From Rhododendron vialii (Eukaryota; Streptophyta; Magnoliopsida; Ericales; Ericaceae), in the NCBI RefSeq assembly GCF_030253575.1, contig NC_080558.1, positions 37,951,611 through 38,015,610 of the forward strand: 64,000 nt of DNA. The letters run 5' to 3'. The notes beneath the pieces are model-generated. The model worked only from the letters and a program-made list of their open reading frames with translations, had not been told where the DNA came from and searched no databases. Positions 1-10,605 of the stretch are shown here, piece after piece; positions within the stretch are counted from its first letter, which is position 1, and every line of letters begins with the position of its first letter. Made by a program: the position numbers and the translations under genes.

Positions 1-329
1 ATGAGAACTAAACATATGCTCTCAGGGCACATATTACTTTAAGAATTAATTAAACATGGGCAGTTTGATCCGATCGATTTAAGATCACAATAGCCACAGT
101 TACTTGCAAGCCTCATCTCTTTCGGCTCTATGTTTCCACAGCTTGCAAATTCCTTCCCAAATCATCCCCGTAAGTGTTTAAATATACATACAAACATACC
201 TACGTACATTTGTATATTACACAGCATTAGTGATCAATATAATTTGTCACTTCGTAAATGGTTAAGAAAGGTATCACTGTCACGTAGCTAGCTAGACAAC
301 GACATGTAGTGATTGTACTTGGAGAATGC

Positions 330-373
330 TGAATAATTAGTGGGGGAAAAGTGAATAATTAGTGGGGGAAAAG
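330..373. repeat. 22-bp direct tandem duplication
   Basis: The unit TGAATAATTAGTGGGGGAAAAG occurs twice head to tail (330-351 and 352-373) with no mismatch. It is a small local duplication with no evident function. Confidence 0.85.
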
Positions 374-434
374 AAAGTAGGTAAAAGTAAGGAGGGGTGA
401 AGTGTGAGAAGGACTGAAGGAGGGAATGGGAGAT

Positions 435-618
435 GGTGCTGTGCAGTGGAGTGCACAGCACCGTGCTATGAATCTCTGAGCCGTCGGATCATGCATCCGA
501 CGGCTTGGATCTCATCTTGGCAATCAACGGTTCTCGATCGTTCATTGTCGAGATGAGATCCAAGCCGTCGAATGCACAATTCGACAGCTCGGAACTGCAC
601 AGTACGGTGCACAACACC
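435..618. mobile_element. Small foldback MITE
   Basis: The ends are inverted copies, GGTGCTGTGCA at the left and TGCACAACACC at the right. A GC-rich core folds on itself (CCGTCGGA at 482-489 against TCCGACGG at 496-503; GGATCTCATCT against AGATGAGATCC further out). The 184-bp length and symmetry fit a non-autonomous foldback element. No clean target duplication was seen, so the superfamily is unknown. Confidence 0.5.
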
Positions 619-892
619 AACCCCAAATCCCTGAAGGAGGGGGTCAAGTGTGAGAAGGAAATCAATAATGTGATCACATGAGAATGTGAAAAGGCGATGA
701 GACGACCCAAATGAAGCGGGCTAATTTGGTTTTCCAAGGGAGTAAGGCCCCGTTCCAGTTCCTATTAGTATTTTTTAAGAAGATAATTTCAAGCTCAAAA
801 ATTATGTGTTTACGCAAATAATTTTCTTAGAAATATGGATCATATTTGATAGATCTCATTGAGATCTTTTATGTCTTGCTCACGTCAAGGTT

Positions 893-1018
893 CATGCGTC
901 ACCCCTTAAAGAGTTGAGCTATATAACCCACATGCATTTGAGAGCAAGGATGGAGCATGCATCACCCCTTAAAGAGTTGAGCTATATAACCCACATGCGT
1001 TTGAGAGCAAGGATGGAG
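893..1018. repeat. 63-bp tandem duplication
   Basis: The unit beginning CATGCRTCACCCCTTAAAGAG is present twice (893-955 and 956-1018) with only one or two mismatches. A related single copy begins near 32373, within the segment that matches this region. Confidence 0.85.
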
Positions 1019-2096
1019 CTGGGAAGGTCTAGTAAGGGCGGCCACCACGGCAAAATTTTAGAAAATACAATTATTAATTATTAAAAAAAATTATCCCCAA
1101 CTCATATAAACTCACCACCGCTATTTTATTTTTTTCCTTATTTTTTGTTATATAGTAATCCTAAATCCTCTATTTTTTTTTTTTTTTTTGAAGAAAGGAG
1201 ACCTAAAATAGTATTCCAAAACTAAATTAGTTTTTTTCGTACTCTATGTGCAAATGACAAACATCATTTACTATAGTTTTTATTGTGTTATTTTAATTTT
1301 TCCTAGAGTCGATGAATATTCATATTGCAATGCATCTTTTTATTTTTTAGTATACATTTCGCAGACTTGTGGATACTGCCAATCGGGGGTGCTTGGCAGC
1401 GGTGTGACCCAAGGATGGGACCAGGGGGGGTCTAGAGGCGGTGACCGCCACGATAAGAATTTTAGAAAATGTAATTAGTATATGTAAAAAAAAATTATGC
1501 CCAACTTTTATAGTCTCGCCACCACTAAATTTTTTTAGTATACATTTCGCCACTGCTAGGATAAAATCCTGATTCCATCCTTGGGTGTCGAGCTAGCGGC
1601 CAATCCAGCCGTTTATGCGCTCGGATTAGATCCGTGTGTGCCGGGATGAACGGCCAAATCGACCACTCGGCACCGCTGCTAAGCACCCCCGCTTGACAGC
1701 ATATCCTCCAATCCTTCGCATTTAAAATTCTAGTTTCGTCTCTGTGAGAGTGAAAGCACAATAATTAGCGTGAAATGTCTTCCAAAAACATTTATGATGG
1801 AGTAACAAAAGTTTTCCGTATATGTTTCACGAAACTAAAAAAACTTAACTTGTTCACTTTCTTATCTTATTATCCTACCTCTCTTAAAGAAGATCAAGTT
1901 TGGGGTGATTTTCGCTTGGCAATTTTTGTCCAATTTGGACAATTTTGGCCCTCGATTGTTGGGCTTGTGAATTGCCTCTATTGTCCAGAATTGTAATTTG
2001 GCTCTTACCCACATGGCGCGAAGAGGCGCCTCACTCACACGTACATCATCTCCCCACCACGCATAACACACCCATCCTCTCTCTACTGAATTGTCT

Positions 2097-2196
<100 letters not shown>

Positions 2197-2288
2197 GCCC
2201 ATCCACGGCCAAACGCCCCTGCTGCTCGCCAGTCGCCACCATTCGATCCGCTCGTCATTACTGCGAGACCCAGTGTTTCGATTTCCAA

Positions 2289-2551
2289 ATGGGATCAAAG
2301 GACCGGCTTCTAGAACCATTCCTAGGTCTAGCCGATTCGACATCGACGCTCTATCTAGACCTCTCCTTTGACCGCCTACTTGAGTCCAGGCCTTGTGATT
2401 CGGACCAGAACGATATGATAAGCGAGCGATGAAGATGGGTTCTGTGCTCCTCGAAGCCCATAAGAGATCTGCCAGAAAGCATGCCACAATGCACAACGCC
2501 GTCGTTTGGGCCCTGCCTCCTGATCTCACTACCAAAATTCGTGTCAATTGA
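2289..2551 (+). pseudogene. N-terminal fragment of an F-box/RNI-like gene
   Basis: From the ATG at 2289 the product reads MGSKDRLLEPFLGL and then LYLDLSFDRLLESRPC, to a stop at 2430-2432. A second frame starts at 2429 (MKMGSVLLEAHKRSARK, then HNAVVWALPPDLTTK) and stops at 2549-2551. Together these look like the beginning of the plant F-box protein family of Arabidopsis At4g02760, in which this segment leads into the F-box. The break at about 2429 is a frameshift, and the F-box and LRR parts were not found downstream. I infer a truncated, frameshifted copy or a captured fragment. The family assignment rests on remembered motif similarity and needs a database search. The CT-rich tract just upstream could be the remains of its leader. 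Confidence 0.45.
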
Positions 2552-4302
2552 TTTATTTTTTTGGGGGGTAAGTGGATATTTTTTTTTTTTTCGTAATTGG
2601 AAAGTTTTGTGTGTTGCATGTGGGGTTTTGAGTTGATTTAGATTAGGGAAATTTTTAGAAAGAAGAACATCTCTGTATTGTAATGGGATCAGACTTCTCT
2701 GTGTTTTGGGTGCTTTGGATTTTGTGCCCTGAGCACGCATGTCTCTCTTATCCCTAATTATTGAACTATTTCTCGTTCGTTGATTTTAGGGTTTGGGTTT
2801 TGGTTATTTGTTCGGTTGGAGTGCACAAAACTCTTTGACGATTTACCTGGAACACTGGATATGGAGTCTACTATTGTGATCAAGGTTTGATCTTCCACAA
2901 CTCTAATTTATTCTGTTTCTTTTTGTTATGATTCGCAGCATCAATTTTTAGTTTCCCATGTATTTTTTGTATGTGATTTATCGTGCATGTGTGATTTTGT
3001 TTCTATATAGCTGATTTGCATGTCTTTGTTAGTGCTAATTTCTTTGGGTTGCATGTATATATTTGTGATTTCCGTTTGGAATTTGTCTTTGAATAAACTT
3101 TGTATTTTTTCTGGTTGTTTTCCGGAGTTCTTTGCAGAGGGTGCAATCTAAATGTTACTTGCCAGAATGCATAAATTCTCAATTGGCTCAATGATAGAGT
3201 TTACATGGGCTATCCTCAATTTCCCACGATCCCAATGATTTGTATTTTGTGCCTTACTGATAGCTGACTGCACACCTCTATTTTGATTAAGGTAGGAGGA
3301 AGAACTCTAGACAATTTTGAATAAAGTTGTGCAAAGTTTGCTACTTGAGCCTTACCCGTCAGATTGATAGTTGCTGAGAAGGCTAGTATGATATTTCAAC
3401 TGGATTAAAATAGCTGTGTGTTTTGCCATTTTATAAACGAGTTTTTGTTAATCTCTTCCTATCTATTAATTGCAGCCTTGTGTTAGCTAGAATGAAGGAG
3501 TATCGTTCAATATTCAGTGTTCCATGGAAAGATCAGAGTAAGTTCGTAAATTCATTTTCTGATTCACAGAGTACATTATGACATATCCAGAGAAGAGCGC
3601 TTTTAAAAAAAAAAAAAAGGCTTTTCAAAAAAATATCCAGAGAAGAGCTGCAGCCTAAAATGTGTACATCACATCCCATAAAAGGACAGCCTCTACGATT
3701 ACACCCATCCAAGATGAAATTTATGTTGTTTTAGCTGTGGACTCTGCTATTTCTTTTACATTTCTGCTTCGGGCCCTTCCCTCTAAATCTTTGTATTTTC
3801 TATCATCAGGACAAAAAAGTGAATAAGTTGTATCTTCCTCTTGCTGCTGCTGCTCCTCTTCCTGTTGGAGTAATTACCCAAGCTATGTGACATGTCAATA
3901 TGGCTCCAAGAATTCTTTCGGAAGGTAACCAGCTCTGTTAACCCACATATTCATTTTAAACATTTTACTAAGTTGGGTTAGTGGCTAGAGTATGTCTATT
4001 GGTACTACCATACTGCAATGGATGAATGGTATGACCTGCACAGATGTGGTCATTTTTTGTGTATTTGTAGACTTTATTGAATTAAAAGAGCTTAATTGCA
4101 TTTTGCTAACTTGCGAGTAGGGGTGGCAAACGGGCGGGTTTGGGTCAAATTGGGTAAGTTGTTAGTGGATTGGGTCTTTAATGGGTTATTGACCCATTTA
4201 GACCCATTAACTATGAGTCTAATTACCCATACACATACCCATACCCAACCCAACCCATTTATTTTAAAGCAAACCCGACCCGCTCATTAACCCAATTACA
4301 TA

Positions 4303-4574
4303 CTCCCTCCGTCCCTTTATTATAGTCCAGTATTCCATTTTGGGCTGTCCCTTAATAAGTGTCCATTTGGTAAAGTTAGTGGGTAAAAGTTGGTAAATTG
4401 TCTATTTTGTCCCTAAAAGTAGATTCCATTTTGAAAAGTTAGTGAGTAAAAAGTGTAATGATGATGGGTAAGTAGGGAAAGTGGAGGAAAAAGTTGATGT
4501 GAAAGGTAAAATGATGATGTTTTTTTAATAAGTTGGAGTTACGAAGTAGGACATTTAAAAAGGGACGGAGGGAG
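4303..4574. mobile_element. Stowaway MITE
   Basis: The ends are CTCCCTCCGTCCC and GGGACGGAGGGAG with TA duplicated at both flanks (4301-4302 and 4575-4576). This is the standard signature of Tc1/mariner-derived Stowaway MITEs. It is nested in the hAT element at 4118-5362. Confidence 0.92.
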
Positions 4575-4576
4575 TA

Positions 4577-4835
4577 TATACTAAAATTTATGATCGAAAA
4601 ATAAGAAAAGTAAAAAAAAATTATGATCGAAACTCATAAATTTTTTCAAAAAGACGAGAATAAGTAATTTTTTTTGTCTTTATTCATAAAATTATAAGTT
4701 TCGATCAAATTTTTTTACTTTTCGGATTCCTCTCGTCGAAACAAATCAATAAGTCACAAAAGTTTGACACAAAACAAAAAAATGCAAAAAAAATTGAATA
4801 AAGACAAAAAAATAAGTCAATTTTTTAATCCAAAC
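4577..4835. repeat. AT-rich foldback repeat family, copy 1
   Basis: The stretch contains mirrored words such as ATGATCGAAACTCATAAA and TTATAAGTTTCGATCA, followed by CGGATTCCTCTCGTCGAAAC. Related sequence occurs near 28.37-28.70, 31.18-31.51, 31.92-32.12 and 34.67-35.24 kb, so this is a dispersed family. The boundaries are approximate. Confidence 0.55.
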
Positions 4836-5487
4836 CCTATGCGGGACTACCATGAGAGAAATTTATTCACGGCGGAGCACAATTTCACCGGTCTATTCGC
4901 GCAATTAATTGATAAGATGTGTTTTCAATTTTGACTGGTCAAAATAATTGTTTTATCGGTCACAATTGATTTTTAATTCGGACCGTTCAAAATATTTTTG
5001 GATGCGTGTGATTTAGCATAGAACAATTGAATAAAAGAAAGAGAGAGAAGGCCATGCTCCGGGGGGGAGAGAGAGAGAGAGAGAGAGAGAGAGGGGGCCA
5101 TACTCCTCGGCTTCCCAATTGCAAAAGAGACGGGAAACCTGGTAATTGGTAAAGAGGCAGGAATTTGGTGGGTTACTTTCATTACCCATATATTGAGTCA
5201 TTTAAGTTGATCCAATTGATGCCTAATTAAGACCCAACTAATAATGGGTTAGTTGGGTTTGGACCCATTCTTACCCAACTAATAAATGGGTTGGGTTGGG
5301 TCTATTTTTTAATTGATGGGTCTGAATTTGTTAATGGGTGTGAGTTCAATTTGCCACCCCTACTTGCGAGATATAAGAGATTAGGAAATAGTATGATAAT
5401 TGAAACAATAATAATTGGCTACATAAATACATGATTTCATCACAATAAGAAGCCACTATCCTTTGAATTTGGTTTCTAAAACAAAGA

Positions 5488-5666
5488 ACTTGCCGATGCT
5501 GAGACAAAGATAACTTTAAATCCTGTCTGGGAAAAGGTATATGATTTTCTATTGCATTCTGCTTCATTTTCCTTAATGTATTTGGTAAGAAATCAAACTC
5601 ATTAAACTCCTGCAGGGCTATTTCAGGAAAGGACGTGTATAAGAGGTGATGGAAAGATATGACGAT
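5488..5666 (+). pseudogene. TPR-protein gene fragment with nonsense codon
   Basis: Two exon-like blocks are joined by a GT-AG intron (5537-5615). The first ends LADAETKITLNPVWEK and the second (5616-5666) reads GYFRKGRV, stop, EVMERYDD. This matches the conserved TPR core of plant tetratricopeptide proteins, in which a Leu codon normally stands where TAA (5640-5642) is found. A GTAAGC donor follows. The upstream and downstream TPR exons were not found. I infer a decayed fragment. A 49-bp segment flanked by AG and GT (about 6857-6905) could be another piece, but I could not identify it. Confidence 0.5.
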
Positions 5667-5908
5667 GTAAGCATACCGTTCAATTAGTTCATTGGAATGC
5701 TTGAGAAAATTTATTATGTTTTCTGATGTCTTAACTGCCTACCTCATATAGGATATTTTAGTTTGATGTATAGTACACTCTAAAACTAGTTTCTCCGACA
5801 TCAAATTTTAGGCAGTAGTACTATTTAACTTCTAGAATTCCTGGAACTCCAAAATCTAATACTGATAAGAAGGTTTCGACAAACAGTAGCAGTTGTTTTT
5901 TAAAATTA

Positions 5909-6324
5909 AGGCTCCGTTTGTTTTGATGTAAAATGTTTTACAATGTAAAATATTTTCCATGTAAAATATTTTTTTAGAAAACAAATTTCAAACATTTATT
6001 TTGCAAAAATATTTTCAGAAATTAACAAAATAGTGTAGAGAGAGAAAGAGGGGGCTTAAACGTTGAAAAGATCTGAGATTATTGGAATTGAATGTGAGTC
6101 AGGACTGACGATCGAGGAAACTGAGTAGTGAGTATTACAGTAGAAGGCAATGAATTCATTTCGGAAAATAACTTACGAAATATTTAAGGGTAAGTCATTT
6201 TCATCCAATTGATGGAAAATGTTTTACATGTAAAATGTTTTCCTCATTTTTGACAAAACCAAACACTGAAAAATAGGTAAAACAATTTACAGGAAAATAT
6301 TTTACGTCCAAACACACGGAGCCT
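5909..6324. mobile_element. MITE, hAT-like
   Basis: The ends are AGGCTCCGTTTGTTTTGATG and, inverted, CGTCCAAACACACGGAGCCT. AATGTTTTACA and TGTAAAATGTTTT words mirror across the element, and AAAATT flanks both sides. The length is 416 bp with no ORF. The superfamily call is tentative because the target duplication is imperfect. Confidence 0.7.
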
Positions 6325-7544
6325 AAAATTTCAAAATCTACTATTGATATTTTGCGTACACACCTGGAGCAATTATTCAGTGTCCTTTCCCCTCTACACA
6401 TTCAGATGGAATCTATACACTTAATTCATCTAAAAACCTATTGTTGAAATTTATCATAAAATAGGCACTATAAAAGATTGTCACTTCTGCTCGAGCAATC
6501 ATTCAGAGGTCCTAAGACACAACGCTTCTCCACCACACATCCTAAACTCCACATTAATAAGTGGCGAGGAAGGATATTTGAGCAATTCGTGAAGTGCCTC
6601 AAGAGCACCCAATAATTTTCTATTCATTGCACACCAACATACCAACCAAAGTTGCCAGTATGAATAAGGGAATTGGGAAGGGATAGGGCACACCACACAT
6701 GCACATGGCACCTGGAATTGCAAATGTCTCAACATCTATTATCAATAGCAATTAAATTATATATACCGTCGGTGTAAATATTTTTTTCCTCCAAATCAAT
6801 TAGATTGTACTATGTTGCTCTGTTCTGTCTTCTGCTTCATCACTTGCCAACTCCAGGAAAACTGTAGATAATCCGAATCAGCTGAATCGTCTGGCCATGT
6901 CACAGGTACTACCAAATTCCTGAAAAAAAAAAAAAAAACAACCCTTTATGAGCAACATATCTAGAGCTTTGGTGGTGTTTTTTGCTTACAAGCCATCAAG
7001 TTACTCTTTTTCCCCTTATCCTCACCTCTTGGTCCTAAGTAAACCTGATTGCACAGAATTGACGCTCACGAGGCAGGTTGCCTTGTAAGAAAACTACAAC
7101 TACTAACAACTTTGAGTAGAAGAGATATTTGTCACATTTGTTAGTTTCTATGACATTACTTCAGTTGTAAATGACTATCCAGAACCATTGGAAGCAAGAT
7201 TTTGTATTTCAGCTAATAAGCACCGGGATTTTGGATCTCTTATACGATACTTTAAAACACTGGTTGGAAGCTCAGTGAGTATCAGCTGATATTCAAAATC
7301 AAGGACGGACTATGGCAGTTTCGTTGTCCCAAGGAGTTTCCAGTCCAAAGGAGTCACAGAGTGGGAGAAAAGGTTGTAGAGGTAATAATAACGTGTTGGC
7401 GACGAAAGAGATCATATGATTGAGGTAAAATGATGATGTAAGAGGTCTTATAATCAAGGTAAAGAAAAATGAAGAATGTCAAAAAATATGAGTACTTTTT
7501 CGATCGTGTCCCCGTGTCGTAGAAGATGGGAATATGGTTGTGTG
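6325..7544. other. Gene-free stretch
   Basis: No gene is recognised. It holds isolated exon-like blocks, for example TTTCAG followed by an open stretch at about 7213-7280. It may also hold the 3' end of the helicase gene, whose stop I could not place with confidence. Confidence 0.4.
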
Positions 7545-7547
7545 TCA

Positions 7548-7841
7548 CAGATTCAATTGTACATGGATAGCATCCAACGATTCCAACCAACCAGTGAAAC
7601 ATTTTGTATCACTGCTTAATCCAAGAAACCATATGATCCGTATTGCATACTTCAAAAAGTATCCTAGATTTGTGTAGCGGGCCGACCCGTGTAGTTTGGG
7701 ACAACCAGGTCCTATCGGACTACAGGCGCACCTCCTAGGCTCCAACAGTTGAGAATAATTCCCACCCATTTTTAAAACATTTGCGTTTCCATGACGATGC
7801 CATCTGCCACTTGAAAGCCTTTGTAAGATGGAAAACACTTC
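7548..7841 (-). pseudogene. Helicase exon 7, distal part
   Basis: Reading minus from 7841 the product is EVFSILQRLSSGRWHRH, then NANVLKMGGNYSQLLE. It corresponds to the conserved C-terminal block after the helicase core (…LSxLxxLSSGW…, …SSQLLE…). It continues in frame from exon 7a when the LTR and one copy of the target duplication are discounted. After SQLLE the sequence stops resembling the family, although the frame stays open to about 7548, so the true end is unclear. Confidence 0.7.
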
Positions 7842-7846
7842 CTTAC

Positions 7847-8715
7847 TGAAATTATGCGGAAGCGTTCAATCTACTCCTAGAGGGGGGGTGAATAGGAGTT
7901 TTAATAAAAATATACCAATTTTTAGATTTAAAAATTAATAAAGATAAACGGGTTGATTATCTCGATTAATCAAAAATAAAATAAAAAAGTACTGCAGTAG
8001 AATAAAAATTGTAACAAGAGACGCACGATTTACGTGGAAAAACTTAGGGTCCTAAATAACCCTAAGCCAAAACCACGGCCTAACACTACTGATTTATTGT
8101 ATTAATCAAAAAGAAGTACAGATTGCGAAATAGTAAATCCTTACCCAAGTCTTTACCTATTCTCGCCAATCTCCGATGTTCCCCGAGCTTCTTCAAGATC
8201 TAATAGATGCACCACGGACTTCACGCCCGATCTCCGGATTCAACCGGCTCCGAATCAATCTCCAAAAGATTCGGCCACAGCAGCAAACGGCACCAAAAAT
8301 CACGAACAGTGAATGAATGAATGATATGATGCAAAGCGTGATCTAAACAACTCAAACCGCGTTCGAAGATGCAAGAGGCAAGAACAAACAAAAATCGGAA
8401 TGCGGGACTGCCACACCAAAAATCCCTCAAGACCGTGCACCCCTTTCTTTCTTTTTAAAACAAAACTTTTGCCTCTGCCGAAAACAAAACAGTCGAGCTA
8501 GAGCAAAGAGACGGAACGTGGGCTGCAACCAATTAATCTCCGTTTCCAGAGAAAGAAGTCAGCGCAACCAAAAAAAAACTCTCGCCCACACCGAAGAAAA
8601 CAAAAACAGTACCGCCCTCCTTTCTTTCTTTCACATATCAGAAAAAAAAAATCTCTCACGCCTCTCGGTCAATTTTATCTTTTGTGCACTCTTTTTCTAT
8701 TAACCCAATGGGTCA

Positions 8716-8766
<51 letters not shown>

Positions 8767-9127
8767 AAAATAAAATCCTTGGCTTACCTAAAACGTAGAC
8801 AATCTTTCCTTTTGATAACATATTTTCCGAAGAGTAAATGACATATATATGGAAACGAGTATTTGGAGAGATTTATAGGAAAGACAAATGTGTAGAAATA
8901 AAATTTCTAATCTTGAAAATGATATGCATGATGTGCTGTGTAAAGCTTTTACCTTTCACGCAATTGGCTCGATTTCGTAGCGGTCAACTTGGCGCAGATA
9001 ATGGGAGGAGCATCGAGCGAGACACTACCCCTAATTATCCTACCCATTACAATCAAGTGGAGTCGATATAACAAAAGACACTAATGGAGGTTTTGGACAA
9101 CCCCGGAAAGTGCCAAAATATCTAACA
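7847..9127 (-). mobile_element. Solo LTR (SIRE/Copia type) inside helicase exon
   Basis: On the minus strand it begins TGTTAGATATTTTGG (9127 downward) and ends GCTTCCGCATAATTTCA at 7847. It is flanked by a perfect 5-bp duplication, CTTAC on the plus strand (7842-7846 and 9128-9132). No primer-binding site or internal region follows. It shares CACCCCCCCTCTAGGA near its end and GGCCGTGGTTTTGGCTTAGGGT with the LTR of the complete SIRE element at 9.4-21.2 kb, where the same landmarks occur. It is therefore a divergent relative in opposite orientation. An expanded (TA)n tract (8720-8763) lies in its promoter-proximal part. Confidence 0.9.
8720..8763. repeat. (TA)n microsatellite
   Basis: About 22 TA dinucleotides within the solo LTR, at a position compatible with an expanded TATA region of that LTR. 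Confidence 0.95.
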
Positions 9128-9190
9128 CTTACGAACACCTATATTCCTGATTTCGTAAATGGATTTCATAAATTCGTCACTGAAGCAAAC
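9128..9190 (-). pseudogene. Helicase exon 7, proximal part
   Basis: The acceptor CTATTTGTAG (9200-9191) is followed by 21 codons reading VCFSDEFMKSIYEIRNIGVR and then Lys. This is the block that follows RWK of exon 6 in the family, in the same phase (0). The final GTAAG is the target duplication of the solo LTR, and the reading frame resumes at 7841. Intron 6 is 12.2 kb now and would be about 430 bp without the SIRE element. Confidence 0.85.
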
Positions 9191-9408
9191 CTACAAATAG
9201 AAAAGGAAAGAAGATGATCCCTTCGTTATCGTTCCTTTTGGAAGAAATGAAGTTAGCACAAAGGTATTGAATAAAGGTATCGGAAAAAAGGTACCCATTG
9301 TCAAGTTTTCCCTAGTAAAATTTTTTCAGTTTCAAAAAAAAGGTGTATCGAAAAAGGTTAAATCACTTGTCGGCGTCACTATTTAGGAGCCGCGTTTTGT
9401 TTATGTTA

Positions 9409-10540
9409 TGTTAATGTAATTGGCGATTTCCGGATGCGACAAACCGTTGGAGTCTGTATTTATTCGATTTCCATTTGGGTTGGGAGGTGATTTTATTTTG
9501 TCTAGATTAGATACTCCGCCCGTTGGTTCAAGAGTTGATCACGAAGGCCGTGCCGTGCATTTTGCTTGGAAAGGTATATGCATCTCATGTGCATTTAGCT
9601 TAATATTTTTCCATGCATCATTAAAGCTATTCGGTGTCTTAATCTTTTATGAAATATCATTTATGCACTAACCTTATATTATTGGCCTTGTTTTATTTGA
9701 AGGAAAATTTTGTCTAAGGCCTTTTTAAGTGCTTGCGCCTTAGTAGCGCCTTAGCAACGCCTTACCAGACTAAGGCCCTTGCATGCGTGTTAAGAGAGCC
9801 TTAGTAGTGCCTTAGCCGAGTAAGGCCCTTGTACGCGTGCTAAGAGCGCCTTTAGAGGGCTCTCCAGGATTTTTCTTGCTTGGCCATATATAAGCTTGAT
9901 TTTCATTTTTCTAGGGCAAGAAGAGAGAGAATAGCCCACTTTAGAGAGAGAAAGCATTATCTTCTTTGCTCTTGTGCCTTCATTTGCATTTGGATGAGTT
10001 GAATCTAGAATTCACTCATCTTTGTTCAATCTAGAGAAATACTTTAATGATCCGTGTATTCTCTCTAGATTGATTCTTTTGCATAAAAACCTTCACTTTA
10101 CAAAATCCATACTTTCATGCCTATGATACTACTTGGCCGGATGATACCGGAGCCGTGGTGAACGGAGATCGAGGTGTTGGACTCGTGGTGGCTATGGGAT
10201 CAAGAAGGAGTTCGGGGAGCTACATCAAAGTGGTGGAGTTAGGATAAGCTTTTGGGGTAAAGTTGTTAATCCTCTCTTAGCACTTTGTAAACCTTTTGAT
10301 CTATAGCAATTTTGGTAGTTAGGCCGTGGTTTTATGCTTAGGGTGCGATTGACCCTAAGTAGTTTCCACGTATATCTCGGTGTTTGCGTTCTTTAGATTA
10401 ATTGCCCTTAACTTATATTATTAATTTGGATAGCATTGGCATGGAGTTTGGATAGTAGCTTGAATTATTGGTTGCTTTAAATTTAAATTGCGTCCTATTC
10501 ACCCCCCTCTAGGACTTTGTAGCGCATTAGATTATTTTCA
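9409..10540 (+). repeat. 5' LTR of SIRE element
   Basis: It starts TGTTAATGTAATTGG and ends TAGATTATTTTCA. It differs from the 3' LTR at 4 positions (near 9445, two within 9464-9466, and one near 9783). A TATA motif TATATAA at 9887-9893 is the likely promoter. Upstream, at about 9710-9865, lies a run of diverged repeats built on the word GCGCCTTAGTAG. Confidence 0.97.
9887..9893 (+). promoter_or_regulatory. LTR TATA box
   Basis: TATATAA preceded by GGCCA. The same motif is in the 3' LTR at 20506-20512. Its position about 480 bp into the LTR fits a U3/R boundary shortly downstream. No transcript evidence is available. Confidence 0.6.
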
Positions 10541-10541
10541 A

Positions 10542-10556
10542 TTGGTATCAGAGCGG
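10542..10556 (+). other. Primer-binding site (initiator Met-tRNA)
   Basis: TTGGTATCAGAGCGG follows the LTR after one base. TGGTATCAGAGC is complementary to the 3' end of plant initiator Met-tRNA, the usual primer of Copia elements. Confidence 0.93.
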
Positions 10557-10605
10557 GTTGCTCTTTGTTGGTGTAATTGCCTGAGTTTGATTCTGTGTTT
10601 GCGCT

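Larger units (their letters stand above)
1..2000. other. Gene-free left edge, repeats only
   Basis: I recognise no gene here. The short ORFs lack splice context and known motifs. The stretch contains a foldback MITE (435-618), two small tandem duplications (330-373 and 893-1018), and a block (759-875) that recurs at about 45.56-45.69 kb. Several blocks between about 225 and 1800 recur in the same order at 31.8-32.5 kb. Confidence 0.6.
4118..5362. mobile_element. Non-autonomous hAT element with nested insertions
   Basis: The termini are TAGGGGTGGCAAA (4118) and TTTGCCACCCCTA (ending 5362). The flanks are a perfect 8-bp target duplication CTTGCGAG (4110-4117 and 5363-5370), the hAT signature. 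The subterminal parts are rich in GGGT/ACCC words that pair across the element. There is no transposase ORF. Inside lie a Stowaway MITE (4303-4574), an AT-rich foldback repeat (about 4577-4835) and a GA microsatellite (about 5065-5094). Confidence 0.9.

Noticed and set aside
7354..7602. Minus-strand ORF as the continuation of the helicase C-terminus in another frame
   Set aside because: No similarity to the family tail that I can recognise; the frame used in the model is already open to about 7548.
9420..9671. 83-codon ORF in both SIRE LTRs
   Set aside because: It lies in the U3 part of the LTR and is duplicated only because LTRs are. No recognisable domain.
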